Assembly (NCBI GenBank): GCA_965279355.1
Contig: OZ257155.1
Coordinates: 868,001 to 932,000, forward strand
Reading direction: 5' to 3'
Source: G965279355 sp965279355
Lineage (GTDB): Bacteria > Pseudomonadota > Alphaproteobacteria > CACIAM-22H2
DNA length: 64,000 bases
Below are positions 44,201 to 54,126 of this stretch, piece after piece. Every line of letters starts with the position of its first letter. Positions within the stretch are counted from its first letter, which is position 1. The position numbers and the translations under genes are program-made. The notes under the pieces were generated by a model that was given only the letters and a program-made list of their open reading frames with translations, did no database searches and had not been told where the DNA came from.

Positions 44201-44664
44201 GACGACACCGGCCTGTCGAAGACCGAGAACACGCCCGTCGCCGTGGCAACCGGATTTCCATCGCGCATCAGTCTGGCGCGGGCGAACACCATCGCGCGGC
44301 CAAGCCGCTCGATCTCGGCTTCCGCGATATAGACGCCAACATTGGCCGGCTTCAGATAGGACACTGTCAGGCTGGCAGTCGCGGCCGATTTGTCATCGGG
44401 CAACAGGGCGATGGCAAGAAACGCCATACTGGCATCCAGCATGGTCGCGATGACGCCACCCTGCAGCGTATCCCGCGCGGCGACATAACTCGCATCGGGG
44501 TTGAACGACAGGGTGATCGATGTCGCCGTTGTGTCCACCTTGAGCAAGGTCGTTTCCAGGCCGGCGGCAAAAGGGCTGAGGCGCAACCGGGCCGGTGTCT
44601 GCTGATCCGATGCGACGAAACGCTTGATGGTCTCGCGATCCGGGGAAAGCGCCGGTTTGTTCAT
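44197..44664 (-). CDS. PaaI-type acyl-CoA thioesterase
   Basis: A 155-residue hot-dog protein: YVAARDTLQGGVIATMLDAS is the PaaI family centre, with Asp in the catalytic helix, and TASLTVSYLKPAN follows. These enzymes release CoA from hydroxyphenylacetyl-CoA or similar blocked thioesters, preventing CoA trapping in aromatic pathways. It lies directly after the synthetase gene. Confidence 0.88.
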   Translation of the reverse strand: MNKPALSPDRETIKRFVASDQQTPARLRLSPFAAGLETTLLKVDTTATSITLSFNPDASYVAARDTLQGGVIATMLDASMAFLAIALLPDDKSAATASLTVSYLKPANVGVYIAEAEIERLGRAMVFARARLMRDGNPVATATGVFSVFDRPVSS

Positions 44665-46542
44665 CTATCGCGCCTCCGCGAGATCCGAGGCGTACCACGC
44701 GATCGTCGACGCGAAGGCATATCGCCCCAGCTCCACTCGCACCTTCTCTTCCACGGCCTGATCTACATTGTCGCGTCCGCGCAGGAGCGTCACCGTGACG
44801 AGCATACCCGAAGCCGGGTCGGGCGTCGTGACGACCGAGCCGAACATGCCTGGCGGGACCAGCGACGAGACAACCTTCGAAATCGTCAGGCACAACGCGC
44901 GCTCGCGAAGCTCCTGCTTGTAGATCTTGCCAACGCCGGTCACCGGCAGCGCGTCGATCAGGAAGACATCGACGGGGGCCGCCGCCCGTTCCGAAATCTT
45001 CGCCCGCGCAAATTCCTTCAGCCGCTCGGCATCTAGCGCCGCTCCGGGCTTCGGCTGGACATAGGCCACCGGCAGCTCGCCAGCAAAAGCGTCCGGCTTG
45101 CCGACCGCTGCCACCAGCGCGACCCCGTCATGCGTCATCAGGGTATCTTCAATGATGCGCGGATCGATGTTGTGCCCGCTGCGGATGATCAAATCCTTCG
45201 CGCGGCCCGTGACCCAGAGATAGCCGTCTTCGTCGAGCCGGCCGAGATCACCGGTGCGGATCCAGCGATCCTCCAAGAAGAGGCCGGCATCCAGCGCCGG
45301 ATCAACATAACCCGGAATGACACCGGGTCCTTTGACAATGATCTCACCGATCTCGTTGACCGCGCAGTCCCGCGTAATGCACCCGCCGTCGATCATCACC
45401 GTGCGAACCTGGGTGAAGGGAAGGCGGATGCCGCTCGACCCATCTTTCCGCGGCCCGTCCCGCGGCGGCAGCGTTACCGAGGCCGTAGCTTCGGTCAGCC
45501 CATAGTCGGAAAGAATACGGATGCCGAGCGTCTTTTCGAAGTGATCGGCAATCGCTGTCGGCAGGGCCGATGAGCCCGATGTCGCCAGAGGCCGGAGAGA
45601 CGAAATATCAGCGCCATTGACCGGAACAGAGGTCAGCGCACCCAGCACCGTCGGAACTCCGGCAAGATCGGTGATCCGGAACCGTTCGATCAGTTTCCAG
45701 TAATCTCGAATGACGTTCTTGTTGCGGAAGCCGCCAGCCCCCGGGATAAGCGTCGTCTGACCACGCGACAACGACGTGATCGTCTTCAGAACAATCCCGC
45801 CGATATGGAATAGCGGGCTCACACCAAATACGGTCTGCGACGGTTCCTGACGCGTCAGCAGAGCCATCGCCCAGCTTTTATAAGCAATGCAACGATGTGG
45901 GATGCGGGCGAGTTTCGGCTTGTTCGTCGTACCCCCGGTGTGGATGTAGAACGCCGTATCATCGGCGCTGATCGTCCGAGCAGGATCGGCTGCTTTAGTG
46001 CGGCTCGCCCGGAGATCGAAGTTATGCTGCAAATCTACCCTACCGCCTGGTCCCGGCACTTGTAGGATATGCAATGATTTACCGAAGCGTTGGCGGAGCG
46101 TTTCCGCTTTCCCCCAGATGTCGTAGTCTGGCGTTGGACCGAGCGTGACGAGGACTTTGGAACGTGCCGCTTCCATCAATTCGCCGATCTGGGATGGATG
46201 CAACATCCAATTGATCGGGAAAGCGATACCTGCCGTTGCCGCCGCGAACATGGCGACATAGTTCTGCGGCACAGTCGGCATCAGAATGGCGACAGAATCA
46301 TTCGCCCCGACGCCAAGCGAATGGAACAAGTTCACGGCCTGCGCGACGCGCTCTGTCAGTTGCTGGTAAGTAACGATCTCAGGGTTCTCGTTCGGGCTTC
46401 CGTCCTTCAGGTACAGCAACGCAGCCTTCCCCGGGTCAAGCGCCGCACCCCGTTTCAGGAGATCCGGAACTGTCCAGACGTCGTTCTGCTGCTCGAGCGG
46501 AATCCGCTCGATTTCTTCAATGTCGGCAAGCTCCCGGATCAC
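44665..46542 (-). CDS. AMP-forming acyl-CoA synthetase
   Basis: A 625-residue adenylate-forming enzyme. The phosphate loop reads FYIHTGGTTNKPKLARIPHR, followed by DYGLTEATASVTLPP, and WIRTGDLGRLDEDGYLWVTG. A C-terminal Lys in GVGKIYKQELRERA is the adenylation lysine. It activates a fatty or aromatic acid to its CoA thioester using ATP. The GTG start overlaps the HyuB-like stop as GTGA, indicating coupled translation. The tail after ~540 is longer than in most relatives. Confidence 0.92.
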   Translation of the reverse strand: MIRELADIEEIERIPLEQQNDVWTVPDLLKRGAALDPGKAALLYLKDGSPNENPEIVTYQQLTERVAQAVNLFHSLGVGANDSVAILMPTVPQNYVAMFAAATAGIAFPINWMLHPSQIGELMEAARSKVLVTLGPTPDYDIWGKAETLRQRFGKSLHILQVPGPGGRVDLQHNFDLRASRTKAADPARTISADDTAFYIHTGGTTNKPKLARIPHRCIAYKSWAMALLTRQEPSQTVFGVSPLFHIGGIVLKTITSLSRGQTTLIPGAGGFRNKNVIRDYWKLIERFRITDLAGVPTVLGALTSVPVNGADISSLRPLATSGSSALPTAIADHFEKTLGIRILSDYGLTEATASVTLPPRDGPRKDGSSGIRLPFTQVRTVMIDGGCITRDCAVNEIGEIIVKGPGVIPGYVDPALDAGLFLEDRWIRTGDLGRLDEDGYLWVTGRAKDLIIRSGHNIDPRIIEDTLMTHDGVALVAAVGKPDAFAGELPVAYVQPKPGAALDAERLKEFARAKISERAAAPVDVFLIDALPVTGVGKIYKQELRERALCLTISKVVSSLVPPGMFGSVVTTPDPASGMLVTVTLLRGRDNVDQAVEEKVRVELGRYAFASTIAWYASDLAEAR

Positions 46543-48278
46543 TCGGCTACACGGCTCAGAGACTGACGCTCTGATCGCAGGCGTCGTGTGGCCGCCTCAT
46601 CGATTTTCTGCGTCTTCGGGTTGATGACGACACCGTACTCGTCGCTGGCCTGCTGCACACTGACATATTCGTTCTGCACGTCGCTCAACACCAGCTCCTG
46701 CTCGCGCTCCAAAGGATCACCATAACCGCCCCCGCCTGGTTGGATGAAGCGCAGCGTATCGCCCGGCTTACAGAGGTCGAGGCCTCCCCAAGGTACATCC
46801 TTGCCATTGATCTGATAGTGGCCCTTGGTGCCTGCTTTGCCGCCGAACATCCCTTTTGGCGGCTCCTTCACTCGTGCCATCACTGTGGCGACAGTGACAG
46901 GCGGGCGCGGCGCGAATTCGCCCTCTGGGATACGCCATTCGACGATCTGCCCCAGCCCGCCGCGGCGGCGCCCCGGTCCGCCGGAATCACCAAGGATTTC
47001 ACGCCTCACCACAATCAGCGGCGTGTCGCTCTCCAGGATCTCACAGGGCGTATTGCTGGAGTTGGCCGGGAAATGTGTGCAGTTCACACCGTCGCCCGAC
47101 ACGCTGGCACCCATGCCAGAGGCGCGCAGGTCCATCGCCAGGAACCGCCGGCCGTCGGCACGCGTCCCATAGATGGTGCTGGACGATCCCGGCGCCGTAC
47201 CGCATTCAGCTAATACCTGCTTCGGCGCAATGGGCGACAGCGCCCGGTACACAATCTCCGTCATACGATGACCGACCATGGTCCTATGGGCCACCGGTGC
47301 GGGGAAGGTGCAGTTGACGATCGAGCCTTCCGGCGCCTTCACTTTCACCGGCTTCGTGCTGCCGTGATTGTTGGGGATTTCCGGGTTAAAGGCGCTCTTG
47401 ATCGCAAAGTTCACATATGAATACGTAAAGTTCATAACGGAGTTCACGCCCCAGCGGACCTGCGGGCCGGTGCCGTCAAAGTCGATGACGATATCGCTGC
47501 CTTTCACCTCGACCTTCAGCTTCACCTTGATATCAGCGACATCGCCCACACCTTCGATCATCGTCTCGGCGCCATAACTGCCGTCGGGGATCGCCAGGAT
47601 CGCCTCGCGCATGCTGGTTTCGCTGCGGTTGATGATGTCGTCGGCAAGATCATCCAGCGTGTCGAGGCCTGCCTCTGTCAGCATTTCGATGATCTTTTCC
47701 GAGCAGACGTGATTGGCGGCCATCTGCGAGCGCAGATCGCCGGTCACGTCCTCGGGCCGGCGCACGTTCCAGCGTATCATCTCCATGATCGACTGGTTAA
47801 TGACGCCGCCGTTTGACAGCTTCATCAGCGGAATGAAGATGCCTTCTTCGTAGACTTCGTGGTTCTCCGCGCCCGGCCGGCCACCAATATCGGTGTGGTG
47901 GAAGATACAGGCGGTATAGGCAACCACCTTCTCCCTGTAGAAGACTGGCGTGATGAGGCAGATATCGTTGAGGTGCCCTGACAACAGCCATGGATCGTTG
48001 CTGATCAGAATATCACCCGGCTTCAGGCTACCTTCCGGTGTCTTCTCGGCGATCTCGCGCACTGCATTGGACAGCGCTCCGAGCAGGCCTGGCGTAACCG
48101 ATGATCCCTCAGCTAGCTCGCGGCCCTTACGGTCGAAGATCGCGTTCGTATAGTCGTGCGCGTCGCGGATCAGGCTCGAGAACGCCGTACGATAGACAGC
48201 CGCGTCGGCCTCGTCGACGATAGAGATCAGGCGGCGCCAGAGAATCTCCAAGGTGATCGGATCGAATTGGTGCGTCAT
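46539..48278 (-). CDS. Hydantoinase B/oxoprolinase family subunit (HyuB-like)
   Basis: A 579-residue protein: ITLEILWRRLISIVDEADAA, SNDPWLLSGHLNDICLITPV, and FHHTDIGGRPGA (metal ligands), ending in IQPGGGGYGDP, all hallmarks of the HyuB/acetone-carboxylase alpha family. It acts with the HyuA-like subunit encoded three bases upstream. Known activities are ATP-dependent hydantoin or oxoproline ring opening and acetone or acetophenone carboxylation. The ATG at 48278 is preferred over a TTG at 48284. Confidence 0.92.
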   Translation of the reverse strand: MTHQFDPITLEILWRRLISIVDEADAAVYRTAFSSLIRDAHDYTNAIFDRKGRELAEGSSVTPGLLGALSNAVREIAEKTPEGSLKPGDILISNDPWLLSGHLNDICLITPVFYREKVVAYTACIFHHTDIGGRPGAENHEVYEEGIFIPLMKLSNGGVINQSIMEMIRWNVRRPEDVTGDLRSQMAANHVCSEKIIEMLTEAGLDTLDDLADDIINRSETSMREAILAIPDGSYGAETMIEGVGDVADIKVKLKVEVKGSDIVIDFDGTGPQVRWGVNSVMNFTYSYVNFAIKSAFNPEIPNNHGSTKPVKVKAPEGSIVNCTFPAPVAHRTMVGHRMTEIVYRALSPIAPKQVLAECGTAPGSSSTIYGTRADGRRFLAMDLRASGMGASVSGDGVNCTHFPANSSNTPCEILESDTPLIVVRREILGDSGGPGRRRGGLGQIVEWRIPEGEFAPRPPVTVATVMARVKEPPKGMFGGKAGTKGHYQINGKDVPWGGLDLCKPGDTLRFIQPGGGGYGDPLEREQELVLSDVQNEYVSVQQASDEYGVVINPKTQKIDEAATRRLRSERQSLSRVAE

Positions 48279-48280
48279 GA

Positions 48281-50365
48281 TCAAACGCTCCCCATTTCAA
48301 TGGACAGAAAACCAAACTTATCGACGGTCACGGTCGCATCCGCCCCCACAATTGTCGTTGACTCGCCTTCCTCGACAATAGCGGGCCCGGCAAAGGTCGC
48401 ACCCGCAAACAGGCGGTAGCGGTCATAGACGGTATGCGAACGGAATTCGCGATCAGTCGGCGAATACGCCATCCGGATGCCCTTCGCCGCTTCTCGGAGA
48501 TCGCCGCTGACAGCGGCCAGCTCTGGCAAATTGAGCGGCCGGGGCGGACGGCTGACAACGACATTGAAGGTGATCAGCTCGACCGTCGCATCGGGATAGG
48601 TGCGTCCGAAGAGCGCGACATAAACATCGTCGAAGAGTTTGCGCATGTCGGCGTGGACCAGCCCCGACAGATCAGCTGTTGGAAGGTCGACCTTGCACTC
48701 GCAGCCCTGCCCGGTCAGCCGCATATCGATCGAGCGCTCGGTGATAATCTCTTCACCGGGCTCAGCCTGAACGATGGCGCGACCATTGGCCTCCATCTCC
48801 TGAAAGAGATTCTCCAGTTCGACAAAGTCGGCATCCTTAAGTCGCGTCTTGCGGCTGCGCACGACCTCGTAGGAAATTGGCGCGGTGAAGAATCCGAGCG
48901 CCGAACCGACACCCGCCGCCGGTGGCACGAGAATTCGAGCGGCCTTGAGTTTCTTGGCCAGACCATAGGCATGAACGGGACCTGCGCCGCCGAACGCTGC
49001 AATTGTCACGGCCCGTGGGTTGCCGCCCTTTTCCGCAATGTGGGTCTTCGCAGCCGCCGCCATCGTCTCGTTGATGACATCGTGGATGCCCCACGCAGCC
49101 TGGGTCAGGGTCAGACCGAGCGGCTTGGCAATCTTATCCAGGATCGCCTTCTCGGCGCGCTTCTTATCCAAGGTCAGCGCGCCACCGAGGAAATATTCAG
49201 GGTCAAGGTAGCCAAGAACCAAATCCGCATCGCTGACGGTTGGCTCTTCGCCGCCTCGCCCGTAGCAGACCGGTCCCGGCTCCGCACCGGCACTGTCTGG
49301 CCCGACCTGTAACAGACCAAGCTTGCTCACCCTCGCGATGCTGCCGCCGCCGGCGCCGATCTCCATGAGATCGACAACAGGCACCTGGATCGGCAACCCG
49401 CTACCCTTCTTGAAGCGTTGTACTCGGCCGACCTCGAAGGTCGTGACTTTGCCGGCCCGACCCTTTTGCAAAAGACACGATTTTGCAGTCGTTCCGCCCA
49501 TGTCATAGGCGAACATCTCCTCGATCCCGAGCATCCGCGCATAGTACTCAGCCGAGATCACAGCAGCCGTCGGGCCGGATTCAATGATGCGAACCGGGGA
49601 TTCTTTCGCCGTGCGGACGGAGGTGATGCCGCCGCTAGAGAGCATGATGTACAGCTTGCTCGTCGAGCCGATCGATTTCAGACGCTGCTCAAGCTTCGCC
49701 ATATAGCGCGCGGTGAGCGGCTTCACGTAAGCGTTCGCGGCGGTTGTACTCGTCCGTTCGTATTCGCGGATTTGCGGCAGCACGTCGTAGGAGATCGACA
49801 CCGGCAGATCAGGATCCTCGCGTGCGATGATCTCCTTGATCGCCAGCTCATGCACGGGATTCTCAAACGAATTGAGCAAGCATACCGCCAATGATTCAAT
49901 ACCCTTGCTCTTGAGGTCGCGCACGCGCGTCAGGACTTCGCCATCGTCCAGTTCCTTAATCACTCGCCCATCAGCGGTCACGCGCTCGTCCACTTCTTGC
50001 CGGAAGGGACGCGGAATCAGCGGCGACGCATACTCCGCAAAGATGTCGTAGCTGTCGTAACGCTTCTCGCGACCGAGCTCGAGTACGTCTCGGAAACCTT
50101 TGGTCGTGATCAGGCCGGTCTTGCTGCCTTTGCGCTCGATGATGGCGTTTATGACAAGCGTGGTCCCGTGGATCACCTCGTTCAGGTCCTCGACCCTGCC
50201 CTTGGTCTTTTCCATGAGGGCCCTGATGCCGTCTTCGACGGCCTGAGACGGATCCTTCGGCGTTGTCAGACACTTGTAGACCGTCATCGCGCCGGTCTCA
50301 TCGTCGATAAGCACGAAATCGGTGAAGGTTCCGCCAATATCGCACCCAATCCTATAGCGTTTCAT
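48281..50365 (-). CDS. Hydantoinase A/oxoprolinase family subunit (HyuA-like)
   Basis: A 694-residue ATPase-domain subunit. It opens with GCDIGGTFTDFVLIDDETGA, the phosphate-binding loop of the ASKHA-like fold; EVIHGTTLVINAIIERKGSK and FAYDMGGTTAKSCLLQKGRA follow. With the HyuB-like partner it should hydrolyse ATP to drive carboxylation or amide hydrolysis. The gene lies between the lyase and HyuB genes. Confidence 0.93.
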   Translation of the reverse strand: MKRYRIGCDIGGTFTDFVLIDDETGAMTVYKCLTTPKDPSQAVEDGIRALMEKTKGRVEDLNEVIHGTTLVINAIIERKGSKTGLITTKGFRDVLELGREKRYDSYDIFAEYASPLIPRPFRQEVDERVTADGRVIKELDDGEVLTRVRDLKSKGIESLAVCLLNSFENPVHELAIKEIIAREDPDLPVSISYDVLPQIREYERTSTTAANAYVKPLTARYMAKLEQRLKSIGSTSKLYIMLSSGGITSVRTAKESPVRIIESGPTAAVISAEYYARMLGIEEMFAYDMGGTTAKSCLLQKGRAGKVTTFEVGRVQRFKKGSGLPIQVPVVDLMEIGAGGGSIARVSKLGLLQVGPDSAGAEPGPVCYGRGGEEPTVSDADLVLGYLDPEYFLGGALTLDKKRAEKAILDKIAKPLGLTLTQAAWGIHDVINETMAAAAKTHIAEKGGNPRAVTIAAFGGAGPVHAYGLAKKLKAARILVPPAAGVGSALGFFTAPISYEVVRSRKTRLKDADFVELENLFQEMEANGRAIVQAEPGEEIITERSIDMRLTGQGCECKVDLPTADLSGLVHADMRKLFDDVYVALFGRTYPDATVELITFNVVVSRPPRPLNLPELAAVSGDLREAAKGIRMAYSPTDREFRSHTVYDRYRLFAGATFAGPAIVEEGESTTIVGADATVTVDKFGFLSIEMGSV

Positions 50366-50405
50366 AGACGTCCTGTTTTCTTCTCGAATTCAAAAATCCA
50401 GCCAG

Positions 50406-51863
50406 TCAGGCAGCGCGGCGCAGCTGCTCAAAAGCGTCCTGCATCGCAGCTGCGGCAACCGCCTGCTTCGCGCGGGTCTCGTCGAGCCAGCGGCCATCAG
50501 CTTCCCGTGACGTTGATTCGTCCGTCAACATCCGTGCAACTTCCGCCGGCTGCGGACCGCCGGTACCGAGGCTTGACCGCACCATGTTCTCGGCCGACAG
50601 CGCCTTGCGGAACTCCGCTTCCGACAGCGGTAGTCGGGTCTTGTCGAGACCGTTAACTCGCGCCGCTTCGGCAAAAATCGCCTGCGCGGCACCATAGGGG
50701 AACTCGGAGGGACGGAGACGATTCTTGCGGCCGTGGCTCACCAGCTCGGAGGCGAAATGATGACCGACGCGAAACGGCACATCCGCCTCGCGCTGCAGAA
50801 CGTCCGCCAGCTCCGTTGTGGTGGAATAGTCAGCGTTTACTTCATCCACCGCGCGTTGCGGATCGAAGACGAGGGTTCCCAGGATGGTCTCGAACCCATC
50901 GAGGAGCCGGTTCAGGTCGCGCATGACGGTGAGCGGGGCATGGCCCTGTTCCGGCTCGACGATAAACGGCTTGTAGTCGCTCATGCCGGACTGCACGTTG
51001 TGCGCCAGCAAGAAGAACATCTGCGCTTGGCCGATCACCGTGCTCGCCAAGGCTCGCAACATCACAAGCCCCCTTGGATTACGCTTCTGCGGCATGATGC
51101 TACTGATCCCGGTCAGCGCTCCGTCCTGCATGGCAATCCAAGGGTGCGTCTGGGTGTATTGCGGTGTGAGATCGGCAACGAACGCACCCACTGTCAGAGC
51201 GGTCGTCGCGGCAAGACCTGCGAGTTCTGCACCGCCATCAATCGCCGCAATCTGCGTCGCGTCGAATGAGTTGACCACGAGCCCATCCATGCCAAGTAGC
51301 TCGGCCAGTCGCTGTCGATTGACCGGAAAGCTTGATGTGCCAAGCGCGGCGCTGCCATAGGGCGACTTGTTAAGACGGCCATACGCCTCTTTCATCCGTT
51401 CGGCGGTGCGCGACAGCGCTTCGCAATACGCAAGAATATAGTGACCAAAGGACGTCGGCTGCGCCTGAACGCCCCATGTATACGCGGGCATGATGGCATC
51501 TCGATGGCGCATCGCCATGGCGAGCAACGTGAAACGTGATGCGTTCAACCGCTCCAAAGCCAGAAGGAGCAGATCACGCAGCGCCAGCCGCTCGATCGTG
51601 GCACCGATATCCTGACGGCTACGGCCGGAATGCAGCCGCGACATATCGGAGCCACCGATCTCGATCAGCTTATTCTCGAACGCGAGATAGTCTGCTGCCC
51701 TCGGTTTGGCGCCGGGGGGCGTGGACGTCAGGATTTGATGAATCGCCTGGGCGATCCGCGCGCCGAGTTCCTTCTCCACGATACCCTGCTCGGTCGCCAT
51801 GACGACCGAAGCTTTGTTGAGCTCGAGGAGGAAGAAGAACGGATCGCGGACCGCTTCCGGCAC
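50406..51863 (-). CDS. Argininosuccinate-lyase-like enzyme of the fumarase/aspartase superfamily
   Basis: A 485-residue homologue of argininosuccinate lyase: SRLHSGRSRQDIGATIERLA, then SSFPVNRQRLAELLG and the superfamily signature GISSIMPQKRNPRGL. Biosynthetic ASL is unlikely here, since no arginine genes surround it. Catabolic relatives eliminate amines from N-substituted aspartates. With HyuAB in the same operon, a C-N compound is a plausible substrate. It begins with GTG; AAGAGG overlapping the previous stop serves as ribosome site. Confidence 0.9.
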   Translation of the reverse strand: MPEAVRDPFFFLLELNKASVVMATEQGIVEKELGARIAQAIHQILTSTPPGAKPRAADYLAFENKLIEIGGSDMSRLHSGRSRQDIGATIERLALRDLLLLALERLNASRFTLLAMAMRHRDAIMPAYTWGVQAQPTSFGHYILAYCEALSRTAERMKEAYGRLNKSPYGSAALGTSSFPVNRQRLAELLGMDGLVVNSFDATQIAAIDGGAELAGLAATTALTVGAFVADLTPQYTQTHPWIAMQDGALTGISSIMPQKRNPRGLVMLRALASTVIGQAQMFFLLAHNVQSGMSDYKPFIVEPEQGHAPLTVMRDLNRLLDGFETILGTLVFDPQRAVDEVNADYSTTTELADVLQREADVPFRVGHHFASELVSHGRKNRLRPSEFPYGAAQAIFAEAARVNGLDKTRLPLSEAEFRKALSAENMVRSSLGTGGPQPAEVARMLTDESTSREADGRWLDETRAKQAVAAAAMQDAFEQLRRAA

Positions 51864-51873
51864 AGTGCGCCTC

Positions 51874-52851
51874 TTATTCCTTGTAAAGATTCAGCGACTT
51901 CAACAGCGGGATACCGGCAGAGCGGAGATCCGCAATTCGCTTCTCCACGACAGCAGCCGGGTAGGACACGGACTGCAGGCCGAGGGTGTCGGCCTGGCGC
52001 TTGAAATCCGGGTCCTCGGCGGCTTTGGTGAAAATATTGCGCAGGATAGCGGCACGATCTGGGGGCGTATCCTTGTGCATCGTCACCGAAATCACTGAGT
52101 TGAAAAGGCCAAAGACATCGCTCAGGCCCTTTTCCTTCGACGTCGGCACATCCAGCCCGGGAATACGCTCGTCGCCGAAAATCAAAACCGGCTTTAGATC
52201 TCCCTTCTTGAAAAGCTCGAACAGAATAGAGACGTCGTTGATGCCTGACTTCAGATATCCACTTTGAATCGCCGGAATCAGCTCATTCGTCCCGCGATAG
52301 GCCACGTGGGTCGCGGAGGTGTTGAGTTCACGGAACAGCAGCTTGCCGAGCAGATCGGGAGCAGTGCCCTCGCCCGTACCACCGTAATCCATCGCGTCCT
52401 TACGGCTTTTCGCGAACGCGGCGTAGTCTTCGTATTTGGCGTAAGGGGAGTCGCCTTTCACGAACAGTACGTGACGGAAGCGGGCGTATCCAACCAGCGT
52501 CCGCACGTCATCCGGATCGAAGTCTTTGACGGCAAGCTGATAGCGGGTAAGGGCGCGGAAGCCGTCCGTGCCGACACCGATTGTGTATCCATCAGGGCGG
52601 GATGTTGCGATGTCGCGAAACGCGATCGATTGTGACGCGCCTGGCTTGTTGACAATGACCAGCGGCTTGTTGACGTACTTGCCTGCGACCTGAGCGAGCG
52701 CGCGAAGGCTCGTCTCGGTCGAACTTCCGGCCGGAAAGCCGATCACAATTCTGATTTCTTTGTCGGGGAACGCCTCTTGCGCCTGCGCTGCCAGAGGATT
52801 GAATGTTGCGGCCAGGCAGGCCAATCCAGTCAGCGCCATCTTAATCGTCAT
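51874..52851 (-). CDS. Bug/TctC-type solute-binding protein
   Basis: A 325-residue periplasmic protein with a signal peptide (MALTGLACLAATFNPLAAQA) and the Bug-like start FPDKEIRIVIGFPAGSSTE. It is first in the eight-gene minus-strand operon, so the operon probably takes up and degrades one compound. The ATG at 52851 has GAGGAGGA in front. The 20-bp palindrome at 52977 lies in its promoter region. Confidence 0.9.
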   Translation of the reverse strand: MTIKMALTGLACLAATFNPLAAQAQEAFPDKEIRIVIGFPAGSSTETSLRALAQVAGKYVNKPLVIVNKPGASQSIAFRDIATSRPDGYTIGVGTDGFRALTRYQLAVKDFDPDDVRTLVGYARFRHVLFVKGDSPYAKYEDYAAFAKSRKDAMDYGGTGEGTAPDLLGKLLFRELNTSATHVAYRGTNELIPAIQSGYLKSGINDVSILFELFKKGDLKPVLIFGDERIPGLDVPTSKEKGLSDVFGLFNSVISVTMHKDTPPDRAAILRNIFTKAAEDPDFKRQADTLGLQSVSYPAAVVEKRIADLRSAGIPLLKSLNLYKE

Positions 52852-52976
52852 GTCGATCCTCCTCATCCCCAAGGGTTTCATCACTGTTCTCAATTAGTTG
52901 CATGGCGCAAGTATGACGGTACAAAATTGCGCGAAAATCCGGCATTCTGGCCACGCGATACTGTCGCGGTGACAAT

Positions 52977-52996
52977 ATAGTAGACCTATCTACTAT
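52977..52996. promoter_or_regulatory. Palindromic operator in the divergent Bug/MarR promoter
   Basis: ATAGTAG-ACCTAT-CTACTAT has perfect 7-bp arms. It lies inside a plausible + strand promoter (GTGACA at 52969, 16 bases, TACTAT at 52991) for the MarR gene and next to TATATT, a -10-like box for the leftward operon. Autoregulation and control of both sides by the adjacent MarR protein are likely. Confidence 0.65.
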
Positions 52997-53057
52997 CGAG
53001 TCTATACCATATTTTCCTTAGGAATGCCGGGATGCCCCTCCGGCACAGGAGGCTTGC

Positions 53058-53558
53058 TTGCAACGGCGCGGTCTCGACTTTCAGAACTATGTTCCTGCGC
53101 TTATGACGCGCGTCTCAAACAAATGGTCATGGAGCTCATCTCAACTCTATTACAAGAAGTTCGGGATCGGCATTAACGACTGGCGCGTCATGACGCGGCT
53201 TGCCGATGCCCCCGGAACGTCCGCTAATCGCATCAGCGTCATCACTGGCCTCGACAAAGCGTTGGTCGGCAGAAGCATCAAGTTTCTGGAGGGGCGGGGC
53301 CTGGCCACCACGCAATCCGATCCAACGGATCGTCGCAGCCGAACCGTCCGCTTGACACCGAAGGGTGACGAAGTGAACCGGCAGATTCTGTCGATTGCCT
53401 TGCGGCGCGAAAAGCAGCTGCTAGCCGGCCTCACTCCAATGGAAGTCAAAACTCTTCTGACTCTCCTGAGTCGCCTTGCCGAGAATGTCTCCGGTATTCA
53501 GGCCGCTGAAGCGCGAAGGCCCAAGGTAAATAAAAGGAACGCACGCCGGCGGGACTAA
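53058..53558 (+). CDS. MarR-family transcriptional regulator
   Basis: A 166-residue winged-helix regulator starting with TTG, supported by AGGAGG five bases ahead. GIGINDWRVMTRLADAPGTS, ISVITGLDKALVGRSIKFLE and the wing QSDPTDRRSRTVRLTPKG form the MarR DNA-binding domain. It has a basic tail (KVNKRNARRRD). It is divergent from the Bug operon and upstream of the 3-hydroxyanthranilate dioxygenase gene. Its target is probably the palindrome at 52977. Confidence 0.9.
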   Translation: MQRRGLDFQNYVPALMTRVSNKWSWSSSQLYYKKFGIGINDWRVMTRLADAPGTSANRISVITGLDKALVGRSIKFLEGRGLATTQSDPTDRRSRTVRLTPKGDEVNRQILSIALRREKQLLAGLTPMEVKTLLTLLSRLAENVSGIQAAEARRPKVNKRNARRRD

Positions 53559-53599
53559 GAGTGAGTTGCTGCGTTGCGTCCCAACCGTAGGAGAAACCG

Positions 53600-54109
53600 A
53601 TGCTGCCGATGCCTGTGGCCGATCTGATGGCGGTTGGCGATGAACTCGCCAGAACCGGGAAGCGGGTCAAGGTGTTGTGGCAGACGCCGCATGCGCTGGC
53701 CTTCGTCGCGCGGGGCCGCGAGTACCGGAGCGAATTCCATCTCGATCCCAGCGACGAGATGATGTTCATGATCAAGGGACAGATGAACCTCCACTTCCGT
53801 TACCCCGACGGGAAAGAGGAGATTCAGGTCCTGAAACAGGGCGAGCTGGTCTTCACCGCCGCCAACGTCCCGCATTCGCCGCGGTTTCCACCCGACGCCT
53901 ATCTGCTGGTGATGGAACGGCAGCGCAGGCCGGGCGAGATCGACCGGTTCCAATGGTACTGCCCGAAATGCGACGTGTTCCTCCATGAGGAGAAATTCAT
54001 CGTCCATGACTACCAGCTCGACCCCGTGTCGAAGGCCTACGCCAATTTCTTCGACTCGGAAGAAGCCCGCACATGCAAGAGCTGCGGCCATGTCATGCCC
54101 AAGCCCTAA
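53600..54109 (+). CDS. nbaC: 3-hydroxyanthranilate 3,4-dioxygenase
   Basis: A 169-residue cupin. Iron(II) ligands are His47 and Glu53 (FHLDPSDE) and His92 (VPHSPRF). The C-terminal rubredoxin-like iron site of the bacterial type is complete: Cys121/124 (CPKC) and Cys159/162 (CKSC). It opens 3-hydroxyanthranilate to 2-amino-3-carboxymuconate semialdehyde. The decarboxylase and semialdehyde dehydrogenase that usually follow are not adjacent, so the real substrate could be a relative. Ribosome site AGGAG precedes the ATG. It lies 41 bases after the MarR gene. Confidence 0.92.
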   Translation: MLPMPVADLMAVGDELARTGKRVKVLWQTPHALAFVARGREYRSEFHLDPSDEMMFMIKGQMNLHFRYPDGKEEIQVLKQGELVFTAANVPHSPRFPPDAYLLVMERQRRPGEIDRFQWYCPKCDVFLHEEKFIVHDYQLDPVSKAYANFFDSEEARTCKSCGHVMPKP

Positions 54110-54126
54110 GTAAAAGGACACGGAAG

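Noticed and set aside
49541..49552. Sequence CATAGTACTCAG resembling the operator
   Set aside because: Inside the HyuA-like coding region and with the wrong outer bases.
50406..51863. Arginine-biosynthesis argininosuccinate lyase
   Set aside because: The gene is inside a HyuAB/Bug/CoA-synthetase operon with no arginine genes, so a catabolic relative is more likely.
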